DNA of 53,431 nt from an uncultured Clostridium sp. Lineage in GTDB: Bacteria > Bacillota > Clostridia > Clostridiales > Clostridiaceae. Numbering within the stretch: position 1 is the first letter of the stretch; each line of letters opens with the position of its first letter. The translations under genes were made by a program, and so were the position numbers. This document shows, in pieces, positions 36,373 to 43,670 of the stretch. The notes under the pieces were generated by a model. It saw only the letters and a program-made list of their open reading frames with translations, ran no database searches and was not told the DNA's origin. Where the stretch lies: positions 1 through 53,431 of the forward strand of contig NZ_CAMQZG010000025.1 of assembly GCF_947039605.1 (NCBI RefSeq). The letters run 5' to 3'.

Positions 36373-36424
36373 ATTATGCTCCTTATTTCTTCCTTAGATT
36401 TCTTATTATTTCTGATTTATAATA

Positions 36425-36451
36425 TATACTATGAAAAAAAATATAAGTGGT
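36425..36451 (-). promoter_or_regulatory. Sigma-K-like promoter of the coat-like gene
   Basis: Reading the minus strand, AC (36451-36450), exactly 16 bases, then CATAGTATA (36433-36425). This fits the sporulation mother-cell consensus AC-N16-CATAnnnTA. It lies about 53 bases before the start codon. This is a motif match only. Confidence 0.5.
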
Positions 36452-36470
36452 GACATAATATTAATTTGGT

Positions 36471-36713
36471 TTAATAATTAATTTCAGAACTTTCTACATT
36501 AATAATATCTTTTGAACTACAAGGTGTAACTCCAAAAGTCATAGAACATTTAGGACACTTACAAACTAAAGTTTCCATTTTAAAAATTTCGCCACAAGAA
36601 CAAGTTATAGTTAAATCACCCATTGGTGCTTTATTCTCAAATCCTTTACTTCTGACTAAATCTATTATTTTTTTTCCATTATTATTTAAATCTTTACAAG
36701 AACAATTACTCAT
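36471..36713 (-). CDS. Cys-rich zinc-ribbon-like small protein
   Basis: The protein has 80 residues with nine cysteines. The N-terminus is CSC, a helical part contains GKKIIDLVRSKGF, and then CSCGEIFKMETLVCKCPKCSMTFGVTPC forms two or three CxC/CxxC knuckles that should bind zinc or an Fe-S cluster. I do not recognise a named family. There is no good Shine-Dalgarno site before the ATG, only AAGTAG at a long distance, unlike almost every other gene here. The gene lies 18 bases after the terminator hairpin of the structured region upstream, which may control it. Confidence 0.65.
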   Translation of the reverse strand: MSNCSCKDLNNNGKKIIDLVRSKGFENKAPMGDLTITCSCGEIFKMETLVCKCPKCSMTFGVTPCSSKDIINVESSEINY

Positions 36714-36730
36714 AATAAAATCTGCTACTT

Positions 36731-36755
36731 AAAATATAGACAAAAGTGTCTATAT
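36731..36755 (-). terminator. Terminator-like hairpin ending the structured RNA
   Basis: ATATAGAC-acttt(t)-GTCTATAT followed by TTT on the minus strand, 18 bases before the Cys-rich gene. The T tail is short, so partial or regulated termination is possible. Confidence 0.55.
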
Positions 36756-37024
36756 CAAGAAAATTACTGCTTCCTAGCACCTCATTTTGCCAAAGCTACT
36801 CAGTGCTCCACAGTCATAAACTCCCGACTCGCCATCGGTACATATATAAACATCCATTTTACGTTAGATATTTTATACTAAGTAGTCTCTCCTTTCAATT
36901 ATTTATTTTGTTTTTAGTATTGTTAATCATCTACAAATAAGCACCAACAAGGTTTTACCCTATAATTATCTCAGCCCTTACGCTCTGATTTTGGCTTTCA
37001 TTTTCGCTTGTTCCATACCTTTTT
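36731..37024 (-). ncRNA. Candidate structured RNA upstream of the Cys-rich gene
   Basis: The 459-base gap 36714-37172 is noticeably richer in G+C in parts than its surroundings. On the minus strand it has a promoter (TTGAAT 37057-37052, TATAAT 37036-37031) and a terminal hairpin (ATATAGAC / GTCTATAT, 36755-36734, then TTT). Between these are many complementary blocks. AACAAG (37012-37007) pairs with CTTGTT (36951-36946), enclosing TCAG/CTGA (36988-36971). CTACTTAGT (36885-36877) pairs with ACTGAGTAG (36804-36796). CCGA/TCGG close a small hairpin (36838-36824). ACTG+AGCAC (36814-36803) pairs with GTGCT+CAGT (36780-36766). The third and fifth sets overlap, so they could be alternatives, as in a riboswitch. 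I do not recognise a known class. Confidence 0.6.
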
Positions 37025-37030
37025 AAAATC

Positions 37031-37077
37031 ATTATAGATTATATACTAAAAATTCAAAAGCTTCTATCTTTTGAATT
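37031..37077 (-). promoter_or_regulatory. Promoter of the structured RNA with overlapping inverted repeat
   Basis: Minus-strand TTGAAT and TATAAT are 15 bp apart (16 if TTTGAA is taken as -35). A 10-bp perfect inverted repeat, AATTCAAAAG / CTTTTGAATT (37051-37077), covers the -35 and could be an operator. Confidence 0.5.
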
Positions 37078-37172
37078 TAGAAATTTTTAATTATGGTTTT
37101 CCATTCTATTTTATTTTATAATATTAACTGGAAAGAATATCTAATTATTAAGTTATTGGGGGAATAAGATTT

Positions 37173-37802
37173 ATGGAGTTTATAAAAAAATATAATGAAG
37201 AAAATTTTAATTGGGATAATGTTGAGAAAGTTAAAATAGGAAATTATCCATGGGATTCAACTGGATATATGCCAGATACTTTCATACAGATGGCTATAAC
37301 TAATAAAGGAATGCTTGTTAGATTTATAGGTACAGAAAAAAAAGTTATTATCACTAATAAAATATTGCATTCTAGAGTTTATCAAGATAGTTGCGTTGAG
37401 TTATTTTTGAATCCTGACTTTAAAAATAGTAATGATTATATAAATATTGAAATTAATGCACTAGGCACTGGTTTATCACAAATAGGACCTAATGCTATAG
37501 ATAGAGAATTTTTAACAGCAGATGATATAAAATCATTAAATATACATTCAGATGTAACAGAAAAAAATGTTAATGAATTTGATGATTTTAAACCTTGGAA
37601 TTTAGATTATATAGTGCCTTTTGAATTAATAGAAAACTATTATCCTAAATTTAATAGAAATAATTTAACTAGCTTTAAATGTAATATTTATAAATGTGGT
37701 GATAAAACACTAGCATCTCATTATGGTTGTTTATTTATGATAGATTACCATAAACCATCATTCCATAGACCAGAATTTTTTAATGAAGTTACTATTAAAT
37801 AA
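37173..37802 (+). CDS. CBM9-like carbohydrate-binding-fold protein
   Basis: The protein has 209 residues without a signal peptide. The central part follows the family 9 carbohydrate-binding/DOMON-like beta-sandwich: VYQDSCVELFLNP, then YINIEINALGTGL, then WNLDYIVPFELI, and HRPEFFNEVTI at the end. Stand-alone, apparently cytoplasmic members of this family are known in Firmicutes but have no settled role. It starts at ATG, 10 bases after GGGGG. The preceding TATAAT (37117-37122) may be its -10. Confidence 0.78.
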   Translation: MEFIKKYNEENFNWDNVEKVKIGNYPWDSTGYMPDTFIQMAITNKGMLVRFIGTEKKVIITNKILHSRVYQDSCVELFLNPDFKNSNDYINIEINALGTGLSQIGPNAIDREFLTADDIKSLNIHSDVTEKNVNEFDDFKPWNLDYIVPFELIENYYPKFNRNNLTSFKCNIYKCGDKTLASHYGCLFMIDYHKPSFHRPEFFNEVTIK

Positions 37803-37927
37803 GTATAATAAATCTAAATATGTAGATACTATAAGAGATAGTTAGCTACTATTACGAATTATAATTTCATTTTATAGATTATGCGTATGTATTATTGTGG
37901 ATATTTTATTTTATTTTTTAAAAAAAG

Positions 37928-37956
37928 TTGAAATGAACTTGCGTGTGATATATAAT
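37928..37956 (+). promoter_or_regulatory. Promoter of the F420-ligase-like gene
   Basis: TTGAAA (37928-37933), 17 bp, TATAAT (37951-37956). The leader then holds two hairpins (see below). Confidence 0.72.
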
Positions 37957-37973
37957 CTTAATTGTAGAAGAAA

Positions 37974-38020
37974 CAAACACGAATGATGTGTTTGAAATTT
38001 AAAAATCAGTGTAATACTGA
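37974..38020 (+). promoter_or_regulatory. Two-hairpin 5' leader of the F420-ligase-like gene
   Basis: CAAACAC / GTGTTTG (37974-37994) is a perfect 7-bp stem. TCAGT / ACTGA (38006-38020) ends directly against the GGGGGAG ribosome binding site. The second hairpin could control translation or stabilise the mRNA. Confidence 0.5.
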
Positions 38021-38033
38021 GGGGGAGTTATAA

Positions 38034-39212
38034 ATGAGAACAATTGGAACAGTAGCAATCGGAGTAAGAGCACCTATCGTAAAGGAAGGAGATAATCTTA
38101 AGGAGATTGTAGTTGACTCACTTTTAAAAGCAGTAGAAAATGAAAATATAGAATTAAGAGATGGCGCTGTAGTTGGTGTAACAGAATCACTAGTTGCTAG
38201 AGCACAAGGAAACTATATTAAATTAACAGATATCGCTCAAGATATTAATAGCAAATTTGAGGGAGATAGTATTGCAGTTGTATTCCCAATTTTAAGTAGA
38301 AATAGATTTGCACCAATATTAAAAGCTATTGCATTAACAGGAAAGAAAATTAAGTTATTCTTAAACTATCCATCAGATGAAGTTGGAAACCACTTAATGA
38401 ACTTAGATGTAATGGATGAAGCTGGTGTTAACCCATATACAGATCATTTAACAGAAGCAGATTATAGAAGAATATTTGGGGAGAATGTTATTCACCCATT
38501 CACAGGAATAGATTACGTTCAAATGTATAAAGAAGTTGTTGGAGAAGATATGATTGAGGTTTACTTAACAAATGATCCAAGAGTTGTACTTAAATATACA
38601 AATGAAGCTATAGTATGTAATATACATGAAAGATTTAGAACTGAAAGGATATTAGAAAAAGCTGGTGCTAAGGTACTTACATTAGATGGTATTGCAAATG
38701 CTTCAGTAAACGGTAGTGGATATAATTCAGAATATGGTTTACTAGGTTCAAATATGGCGACAGATGATTCAATAAAATTATTCCCAAGAGATTCTAAAGA
38801 ATTAGTTTATGATATTCAAACTATATTAAAAGAAAAAACAAATAAAAATATAGAAGTTATGGTTTATGGAGATGGAGCTTTCAAAGATCCAGTAGGGAAA
38901 ATTTGGGAACTTGCAGATCCAGTAGTTTCACCAGGATTTACAGCAGGACTTGTTGGTACTCCTAACGAAATTAAAATCAAATATATTGCTGATAATACTT
39001 TAGTAGAAGGTATTTCAAGAGAAGAGCAAATAATTGAAAAAATTAACTCTAAAAAAGATCAAAGTGAAATTGGAAATGATGCTTTAGGAACAACACCTAG
39101 ACAAATAACTGATTTACTTGGAAGTTTATGTGACTTAATGAGCGGGAGTGGTGATAAAGGTACTCCTATAATATTAATACAGGGATACTTTGATAATTAC
39201 GCTACAAAATAA
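38034..39212 (+). CDS. Coenzyme F420-0:L-glutamate ligase-like protein
   Basis: The protein has 392 residues. The F420 ligase (CofE) fold is suggested by RDGAVVGVTESLVARAQGNY near the N-terminus, the mid-region LTNDPRVVLKYTNEAI, and VMVYGDGAFKDPVGKIWELADP. True CofE adds glutamate to F420-0 in methanogens and actinobacteria. No F420 biosynthesis gene is visible here, and Clostridia generally lack the cofactor, so another amide-ligase substrate is likely. The length exceeds the roughly 250 residues of archaeal CofE. It starts at ATG behind GGGGGAG with its own consensus promoter. Confidence 0.8.
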   Translation: MRTIGTVAIGVRAPIVKEGDNLKEIVVDSLLKAVENENIELRDGAVVGVTESLVARAQGNYIKLTDIAQDINSKFEGDSIAVVFPILSRNRFAPILKAIALTGKKIKLFLNYPSDEVGNHLMNLDVMDEAGVNPYTDHLTEADYRRIFGENVIHPFTGIDYVQMYKEVVGEDMIEVYLTNDPRVVLKYTNEAIVCNIHERFRTERILEKAGAKVLTLDGIANASVNGSGYNSEYGLLGSNMATDDSIKLFPRDSKELVYDIQTILKEKTNKNIEVMVYGDGAFKDPVGKIWELADPVVSPGFTAGLVGTPNEIKIKYIADNTLVEGISREEQIIEKINSKKDQSEIGNDALGTTPRQITDLLGSLCDLMSGSGDKGTPIILIQGYFDNYATK

Positions 39213-39236
39213 GAGAATATAATGTATAATGTACTA

Positions 39237-39274
39237 AGAAACTATCTTTTAATAAGATAGTTTCTTAATTTTTG
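39237..39274 (+). terminator. Intrinsic terminator
   Basis: AAGAAACTATCTT-ttaat-AAGATAGTTTCTT perfect stem followed by AATTTTT. Confidence 0.88.
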
Positions 39275-39296
39275 GAAAGAAAAAGGAGTTTTTACT

Positions 39297-40025
39297 ATGA
39301 ATTATAAATTATTATTACAATTTGATGGAACTAGATACTTAGGATGGCAGAAACAAAAAACAGGAACACAAACTATACAAGGGAAAATAGAAGCGGTGCT
39401 AGAAAAATTATTTGATGAAGAAGTTCAAGTAATTGGTTGTAGTAGAACAGATTCAGGGGTTCATGCAATAAACTATGTTGCGAGTTTTAAAGCAAAAGAT
39501 ATGGATGTTAAAAAAGTACATAGTTATTTAGAGCAATACTTACCAGATGATATTATAGTTAAAGAAGTTACTGAAGTTAGTTATAGATTCCATGCAAGAT
39601 ATAATGCTAAGTCAAAAACTTATATTTACAAAATTGATAATTCTAAATACGGAAATGTATTTGAAAAAAGATATGCTTGGAATATAAAAGAAAACTTAAA
39701 TATTGAAAAAATGAAATCAGCAAGTGAATTATTCATAGGAACTCATGATTTCAAAGCATTTACTAATAAGGCTAAAAATAAAAATATCACAAGAACAATA
39801 AATTCAATTGATATAGAACAAGATAATAATATGATTACTATTAAAATAAATGGAAATAGTTTCCTTTTAAATATGATTAGAATAATAGTTGGTACATTAG
39901 TAGAGTGTGGAATGCACCAAAGAACTAATCAAAGTATATTAGATGCTTTAGAATCTGGTGATAGAGAGCAAGCTGGTGAAAGAGCTGTTGCAAAAGGATT
40001 ATACCTTTGTAATACAGAGTATTAA
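39297..40025 (+). CDS. truA: tRNA pseudouridine(38-40) synthase
   Basis: The protein has 242 residues. It shows LLLQFDGTRYLGWQKQ, the catalytic motif CSRTDSGVHA (Asp52), RYNAKSKTYIYKI and NSFLLNMIRIIVGTL, all diagnostic of TruA. It converts uridines 38-40 of the tRNA anticodon arm to pseudouridine. It starts at ATG behind AAGGAG and is a single-gene unit between terminators. Confidence 0.97.
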   Translation: MNYKLLLQFDGTRYLGWQKQKTGTQTIQGKIEAVLEKLFDEEVQVIGCSRTDSGVHAINYVASFKAKDMDVKKVHSYLEQYLPDDIIVKEVTEVSYRFHARYNAKSKTYIYKIDNSKYGNVFEKRYAWNIKENLNIEKMKSASELFIGTHDFKAFTNKAKNKNITRTINSIDIEQDNNMITIKINGNSFLLNMIRIIVGTLVECGMHQRTNQSILDALESGDREQAGERAVAKGLYLCNTEY

Positions 40026-40031
40026 AATAGG

Positions 40032-40064
40032 AGAGAAGTTATATTTTTTAACTTCTCTTTTTTT
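40032..40064 (+). terminator. Intrinsic terminator after truA
   Basis: AGAGAAGTT / AACTTCTCT stem followed by T residues. Confidence 0.88.
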
Positions 40065-40097
40065 ATTATTATATAAGTATTAAAGTTAGGGGGCAAA

Positions 40098-41066
40098 ATG
40101 AAATATATATATAATTTAACATTTAAAATGGCAATATCAGCAACTATTTCATTGATTTTATGTCAATTAATAGGGATAAAATATGGAACGGTGGCGGCAG
40201 TTATTTCTATTTTAAGTATTCAAAGTACACGAAAAAAATCTTTTAAAGTCGGAATTAATAGGCTAATAGCATGTTCAATAGGAATTTTACTTTCAGCAAT
40301 AATATATAAATTTATAGGAAATAATTTTTTGATATTTGGATTATTTATACTAATATTTATTCCGATAACTAATAAATTAAAAGTTGAGGAAGGTATGATA
40401 GCTGCTGTAGTTCTTTCAAATCATATATTAGTTGCAGATAATATTACTTATAATTTATTATTAAATGAATTTGCTATAATGGTTATAGGAATAGGTGTAG
40501 CATTTATAGCTAATTTATTTATGCCATCATTCTATAATGAATACACAGAGGACAAGCTATACATAGAAAATAGTTTTAAAACTATCATATTAGATATGAG
40601 TAAAAATTTACTGACTAATACTGTAGAATTGCATGAAGAAAATTTATTTTATGATTTAGATAAACGTTTAATAAATAGTGAGCGAGTAGCTTATGATATT
40701 GTAAATAATAAGCTATTAAAAACTAATACATATTTTTTAGATTATATAACTATGAGAAGAAATCAATTTAATATTATAAAAAAAATGAGAAGACATTTTG
40801 AAAAATTTTATATGTCATTTGAGCAAACTGTTTTAATATCTAATTATACAAAGAAAATATCTGAAGATATGCATGAATATAATAATTGTATAGATTTATT
40901 AGAAGAATTAGATATATTAAAATTAACTTTTAAAAAAATGGATTTACCTAAAAGTAGAGAAGAATTTGAAAATAGAGCTCAATTAATCCAATTTTTAAAT
41001 GATTTAGAAGACTTTTTAAATATAAAAAGAGAATTTGTTCAGAAAAATAAAAAGAGTAACTTTTAA
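40098..41066 (+). CDS. Aromatic acid exporter family (ArAE/FUSC-like) membrane protein
   Basis: The protein has 322 residues. The N-terminal half has five or six hydrophobic spans (about 8-145), with the pattern MAISATISLILCQLIGIKYG and VAAVISILSIQSTRKKS matching the ArAE_1 membrane domain. The C-terminal half (about 155-322) is a charged helical domain, like the ArAE_1 C-terminal domain. The presumed role is export of small organic acids. The substrate is unknown. It starts at ATG behind AGGGGG. Confidence 0.83.
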   Translation: MKYIYNLTFKMAISATISLILCQLIGIKYGTVAAVISILSIQSTRKKSFKVGINRLIACSIGILLSAIIYKFIGNNFLIFGLFILIFIPITNKLKVEEGMIAAVVLSNHILVADNITYNLLLNEFAIMVIGIGVAFIANLFMPSFYNEYTEDKLYIENSFKTIILDMSKNLLTNTVELHEENLFYDLDKRLINSERVAYDIVNNKLLKTNTYFLDYITMRRNQFNIIKKMRRHFEKFYMSFEQTVLISNYTKKISEDMHEYNNCIDLLEELDILKLTFKKMDLPKSREEFENRAQLIQFLNDLEDFLNIKREFVQKNKKSNF

Positions 41067-41082
41067 AAAAGTTGCTTTTTTT
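41048..41082 (+). terminator. Intrinsic terminator
   Basis: AAAGAGTAACTTTT / AAAAGTTGCTTTTTTT stem starting in the last codons of the exporter-like gene. Confidence 0.75.
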
Positions 41083-41138
41083 ACAAAGAATTCTTACCGC
41101 TTGGAAAATTTTTAGGTATATAAAAAATAAATAGCTAT

Positions 41139-41180
41139 AAACAAAAATATTTTTAATTTTTATTAAAAGTGTTTTTGTTT
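41139..41180. terminator. AT-rich hairpin upstream of the dCMP deaminase gene
   Basis: ACAAAAATATTTTTAAT / ATTAAAAGTGTTTTTGT is a long A/T stem. It may be a back-up terminator or a leader element. Nothing else is visible in the 176-base gap. Confidence 0.45.
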
Positions 41181-41242
41181 ATTTATTATAAATATTCGTT
41201 TAAAATAAACTAAAGAGTATATTAAGGAGGTAAGAAATAGTT

Positions 41243-41737
41243 ATGAAAAGAACAGAATATATATCATGGAATGAATACTTTATGGGAATAGCTTTAATAA
41301 GTTCTAAAAGAAGCAAGGACCCTAATACACAAGTTGGCTCTTGTATTGTAGATGCAGATAATAAAATAATAGGAATTGGTTATAATGGATTCCCAATTGG
41401 ATGCTCTGATTCAGATTTTCCATGGGAAAATGAAGGAGATTTTTTAAATACAAAATATGCATATACATGCCACGCAGAGTTAAATGCAATTTTAAATAGT
41501 ATTGGAAAAGAGTTAAAGGGATGTAGGCTATATGCTACTTTGTTCCCTTGTAACGAATGTGCTAAGGCTATAATACAATCTGGTATATCAGAAGTTATAT
41601 ATTTATCAGATAAATATAAAGATACAGATATTGTAAGGGCTTCTAAGAGGATGTTTGATACTGCTAATTTAAAATATTATCAATTAAATACAGAACTTAA
41701 AAATCTAAACATATCATTTGATCCTAAAGATGTATAA
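41243..41737 (+). CDS. Deoxycytidylate (dCMP) deaminase
   Basis: The protein has 164 residues. Its zinc-dependent cytidine-deaminase motifs are CHAEL (His77, Glu79) and PCNECAKAI (Cys103, Cys106). The N-terminal SKRSKDPNTQVGSCIVD is typical of the ComEB/dCMP deaminase group rather than tRNA or riboflavin deaminases. It converts dCMP to dUMP and so feeds dTMP synthesis. It starts at ATG, 12 bases after AAGGAGG. Confidence 0.92.
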   Translation: MKRTEYISWNEYFMGIALISSKRSKDPNTQVGSCIVDADNKIIGIGYNGFPIGCSDSDFPWENEGDFLNTKYAYTCHAELNAILNSIGKELKGCRLYATLFPCNECAKAIIQSGISEVIYLSDKYKDTDIVRASKRMFDTANLKYYQLNTELKNLNISFDPKDV

Positions 41738-41739
41738 AC

Positions 41740-41779
41740 AAAAAGTAGGAATAGTTAATTACTATTCCTACTTTTTTTG
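41740..41779 (+). terminator. Intrinsic terminator
   Basis: AAAAAGTAGGAATAGT-taatt-ACTATTCCTACTTTTTTT perfect stem. Confidence 0.93.
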
Positions 41780-41845
41780 TATAAAAATTTTTAATTAGGT
41801 AATACTTAATAGTAAAATGTTATTTTAAATAATTTTTTAAATATA

Positions 41846-41874
41846 TTGACAATATATTTTGTTTGTAGTATATT
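41846..41874 (+). promoter_or_regulatory. Promoter of the fab-acc operon
   Basis: TTGACA (41846-41851), 17-bp spacer, TATATT (41869-41874). The predicted start, near 41881, lies inside the first FabT-type palindrome. Confidence 0.8.
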
Positions 41875-41907
41875 TTGATTATCAAAGTAAATAATTTGAT
41901 AATCAAA
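41874..41907 (+). promoter_or_regulatory. Two tandem FabT-type operators
   Basis: TTTGATTATCAAA (41874-41886) and TTTGATAATCAAA (41895-41907) are two palindromes of the form TTTGAT-W-ATCAAA. Their centres are 21 bp apart, two helical turns. They overlap the -10 end and the transcription start. The form matches sites of MarR-family FabT regulators, and the first gene of the operon encodes such a regulator. Confidence 0.82.
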
Positions 41908-41988
41908 ATATATATTAGTCTATTTAAAAATCCTTATAATATTGCTATTATATAATAAGTAATAACTATTCATAAGGAGATGACTTTA

Positions 41989-42444
41989 TTGATTAAAAGC
42001 GAAGAAATACTAAATTCATTATTTGTAGAGGTGTTTAATGACATACTACTAATAGAACAAAAAACTTTGAAAGCTGGTGTCTTATCAGATTTATCAGTTA
42101 CAGAAATGCATACACTTGAGGCTATAGGCTATAAAGGTTCTAGAACTATGTCTGAGATAGCCCATGATTTAAATATAACAGTTGGAACATTAACAACAGC
42201 TATAAATAAACTTATAAAAAAAGAGTATGTTTCAAGAAAAAGAATAGAAAGTGATAGAAGAGTTGTTCTTGTAGAACTTACTAGAAAAGGGAAGGTAGCT
42301 CATAGATTACATGAGAGATTTCATAGAGAGATGATAAAGGCAACAGTTGGATCATTAACTGAAGACGAAGCATTAGCTTTGGGAAAAGCATTAAATAATA
42401 TGATAAGCTTTTTTAAAGTTCAGTGCTTAAGTGATGAAAATTAA
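41989..42444 (+). CDS. fabT: MarR family regulator of fatty acid synthesis (FabT)
   Basis: The protein has 151 residues. An ATG at 41980 abuts the AAGGAG directly; TTG 41989, 9 bases after it, is the better start (MIKSEEIL). The MarR winged helix is clear: LSVTEMHTLEAIG, MSEIAHDLNITVGTLTTAINKLIKKEYV, then the wing RKRIESDRRVVLVELTRKG. FabT binds its operators with long-chain acyl-ACP as co-repressor and turns down fab and acc genes. Its position as first gene and the two palindromes at the promoter support the assignment. Confidence 0.88.
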   Translation: MIKSEEILNSLFVEVFNDILLIEQKTLKAGVLSDLSVTEMHTLEAIGYKGSRTMSEIAHDLNITVGTLTTAINKLIKKEYVSRKRIESDRRVVLVELTRKGKVAHRLHERFHREMIKATVGSLTEDEALALGKALNNMISFFKVQCLSDEN

Positions 42445-42455
42445 GGAGAATTAGT

Positions 42456-43427
42456 ATGTTTAATTCTAAAATAATAGGGGTTGGGGCATATACTCCAAGC
42501 AATGTTGTTTCAAATGAAGATTTAAAAAAAGTAGTTGATACTAGTGATGAATGGATAAAGTCTAGAACTGGTATCCATGAACGAAGAATTTCAACAGGAG
42601 AAAACACTTCAGATTTAGCAGCTAAAGCAGCTAGGGTAGCCTTAGATATGGCTAATATTAATTCAGAAGATATTGACTATATAATAGTCGCAACAATTAC
42701 ACCTGATAACTATACACCATCTACTGCGAGTATGGTTCAAGATAAAATAGGAGCAAGAAATGCATCAGCAATTGATATAAATGCAGCATGTACAGGATTT
42801 ATGTATGCTATGGAGATTGCAAATTGTTTAATTAAAAATGGCTCTTATAAAAATATTTTAATAATCGGTGCTGAAACTTTATCTAAAATTCTTGATTGGA
42901 ATGATAGAGCAACTTGTGTACTATTTGGAGATGGTGCTGGTGCAGCAGTTCTTACAAGAACACAAGAAAGAGGTATTCAGTCTATAATTACAGGTTCAGA
43001 TGGTTCAAAAGGTGCTTCACTTGTTGCACAAAATTTAGCAATGATAAATCCATTTATAAATGAATGCAAAAGCATTAATCCTTACATAACTATGAATGGT
43101 GGAGAAGTTTTTAAATTTGCAACTAGGATAATGGAAGATTCTATTCGTAAAGTTTTAAATAACGCAGGTGTTTCACTTGATGAAATAGACTATATTATAC
43201 CTCATCAAGCAAATTATAGAATTATAGAACATGTAAGTAAAAAATTAAAAATTGATATATCTAAGTTCATTATAAATTTAGATAAGTATGGAAATACATC
43301 AGGTGCTAGTATACCAATAGCTCTAGCTGAAGCTATCGAGCTTGAAAAGATAAAAAAAGGTGACAAGATAGTATTAGTTGGATTTGGTGGTGGACTTACT
43401 TGGGGTTCTGTACTACTAGAATATTAA
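42456..43427 (+). CDS. fabH: 3-oxoacyl-ACP synthase III
   Basis: The protein has 323 residues. It starts fatty acid chains by condensing acetyl- (or branched) CoA with malonyl-ACP. The catalytic triad is visible: Cys112 in NAACTGFMYA, His in PHQANYRI and Asn in YGNTSGASIP. GGGLTWGSVLL is at the end. It starts at ATG behind AAGGAG, 11 bases after fabT. Confidence 0.97.
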   Translation: MFNSKIIGVGAYTPSNVVSNEDLKKVVDTSDEWIKSRTGIHERRISTGENTSDLAAKAARVALDMANINSEDIDYIIVATITPDNYTPSTASMVQDKIGARNASAIDINAACTGFMYAMEIANCLIKNGSYKNILIIGAETLSKILDWNDRATCVLFGDGAGAAVLTRTQERGIQSIITGSDGSKGASLVAQNLAMINPFINECKSINPYITMNGGEVFKFATRIMEDSIRKVLNNAGVSLDEIDYIIPHQANYRIIEHVSKKLKIDISKFIINLDKYGNTSGASIPIALAEAIELEKIKKGDKIVLVGFGGGLTWGSVLLEY

Positions 43428-43445
43428 AAAAACGGAGGAATAAAG

Positions 43446-43664
43446 ATGTTTGAAAAAATTAGAACAATAATATGTGAGAAATTAGAAATTGAAGAGGAAA
43501 AGGTTACTCTTGAAACAACATTTGAAGATTTAGGGGCTGACTCATTGGATTTATTTGAAGTTATAATGGATATTGAAGATGAGTTTGATGTTAAACTTGA
43601 AGATCCTACTAAAATTAAGACTGTTAAAGATGCTATTGATTATGTTGAAAGTGCATCTAAATAA
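43446..43664 (+). CDS. acpP: Acyl carrier protein
   Basis: This is a 72-residue acidic protein. The 4'-phosphopantetheine attachment site is Ser33 in LGADSLDLFE. It carries acyl intermediates for all Fab enzymes. It starts at ATG behind GGAGG. The following 55-base gap contains a hairpin and is where fabK would be expected. Confidence 0.97.
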   Translation: MFEKIRTIICEKLEIEEEKVTLETTFEDLGADSLDLFEVIMDIEDEFDVKLEDPTKIKTVKDAIDYVESASK

Positions 43665-43670
43665 TTATTA

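Noticed and set aside
36151-36453. Plus-strand Thr/Ile/Ser-rich frame opposite the coat-like gene
   Set aside because: It is a shadow of the repeats on the minus strand, where the ribosome binding site and promoter lie.
36774-36857. A 27-codon minus-strand reading frame (MDVYICTDGE...) inside the structured RNA region
   Set aside because: No ribosome binding site at a proper distance, and an in-frame stop lies just upstream. Its codons overlap the paired RNA blocks. It cannot be fully excluded as a leader peptide, but the RNA reading explains the region better.
36746-36940. Plus-strand 64-codon frame across the same region
   Set aside because: No ribosome binding site and no recognisable protein. 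It is antisense to the structured RNA.
36731-37024. TPP, glycine, lysine, c-di-GMP or T-box identity for the structured RNA
   Set aside because: GGGCTGAGA (36977-36969) recalls part of the TPP core and GGAGAG recalls glycine leaders, but the remaining required core sequences of these classes, including the T-box GGTACCGCG, are missing.
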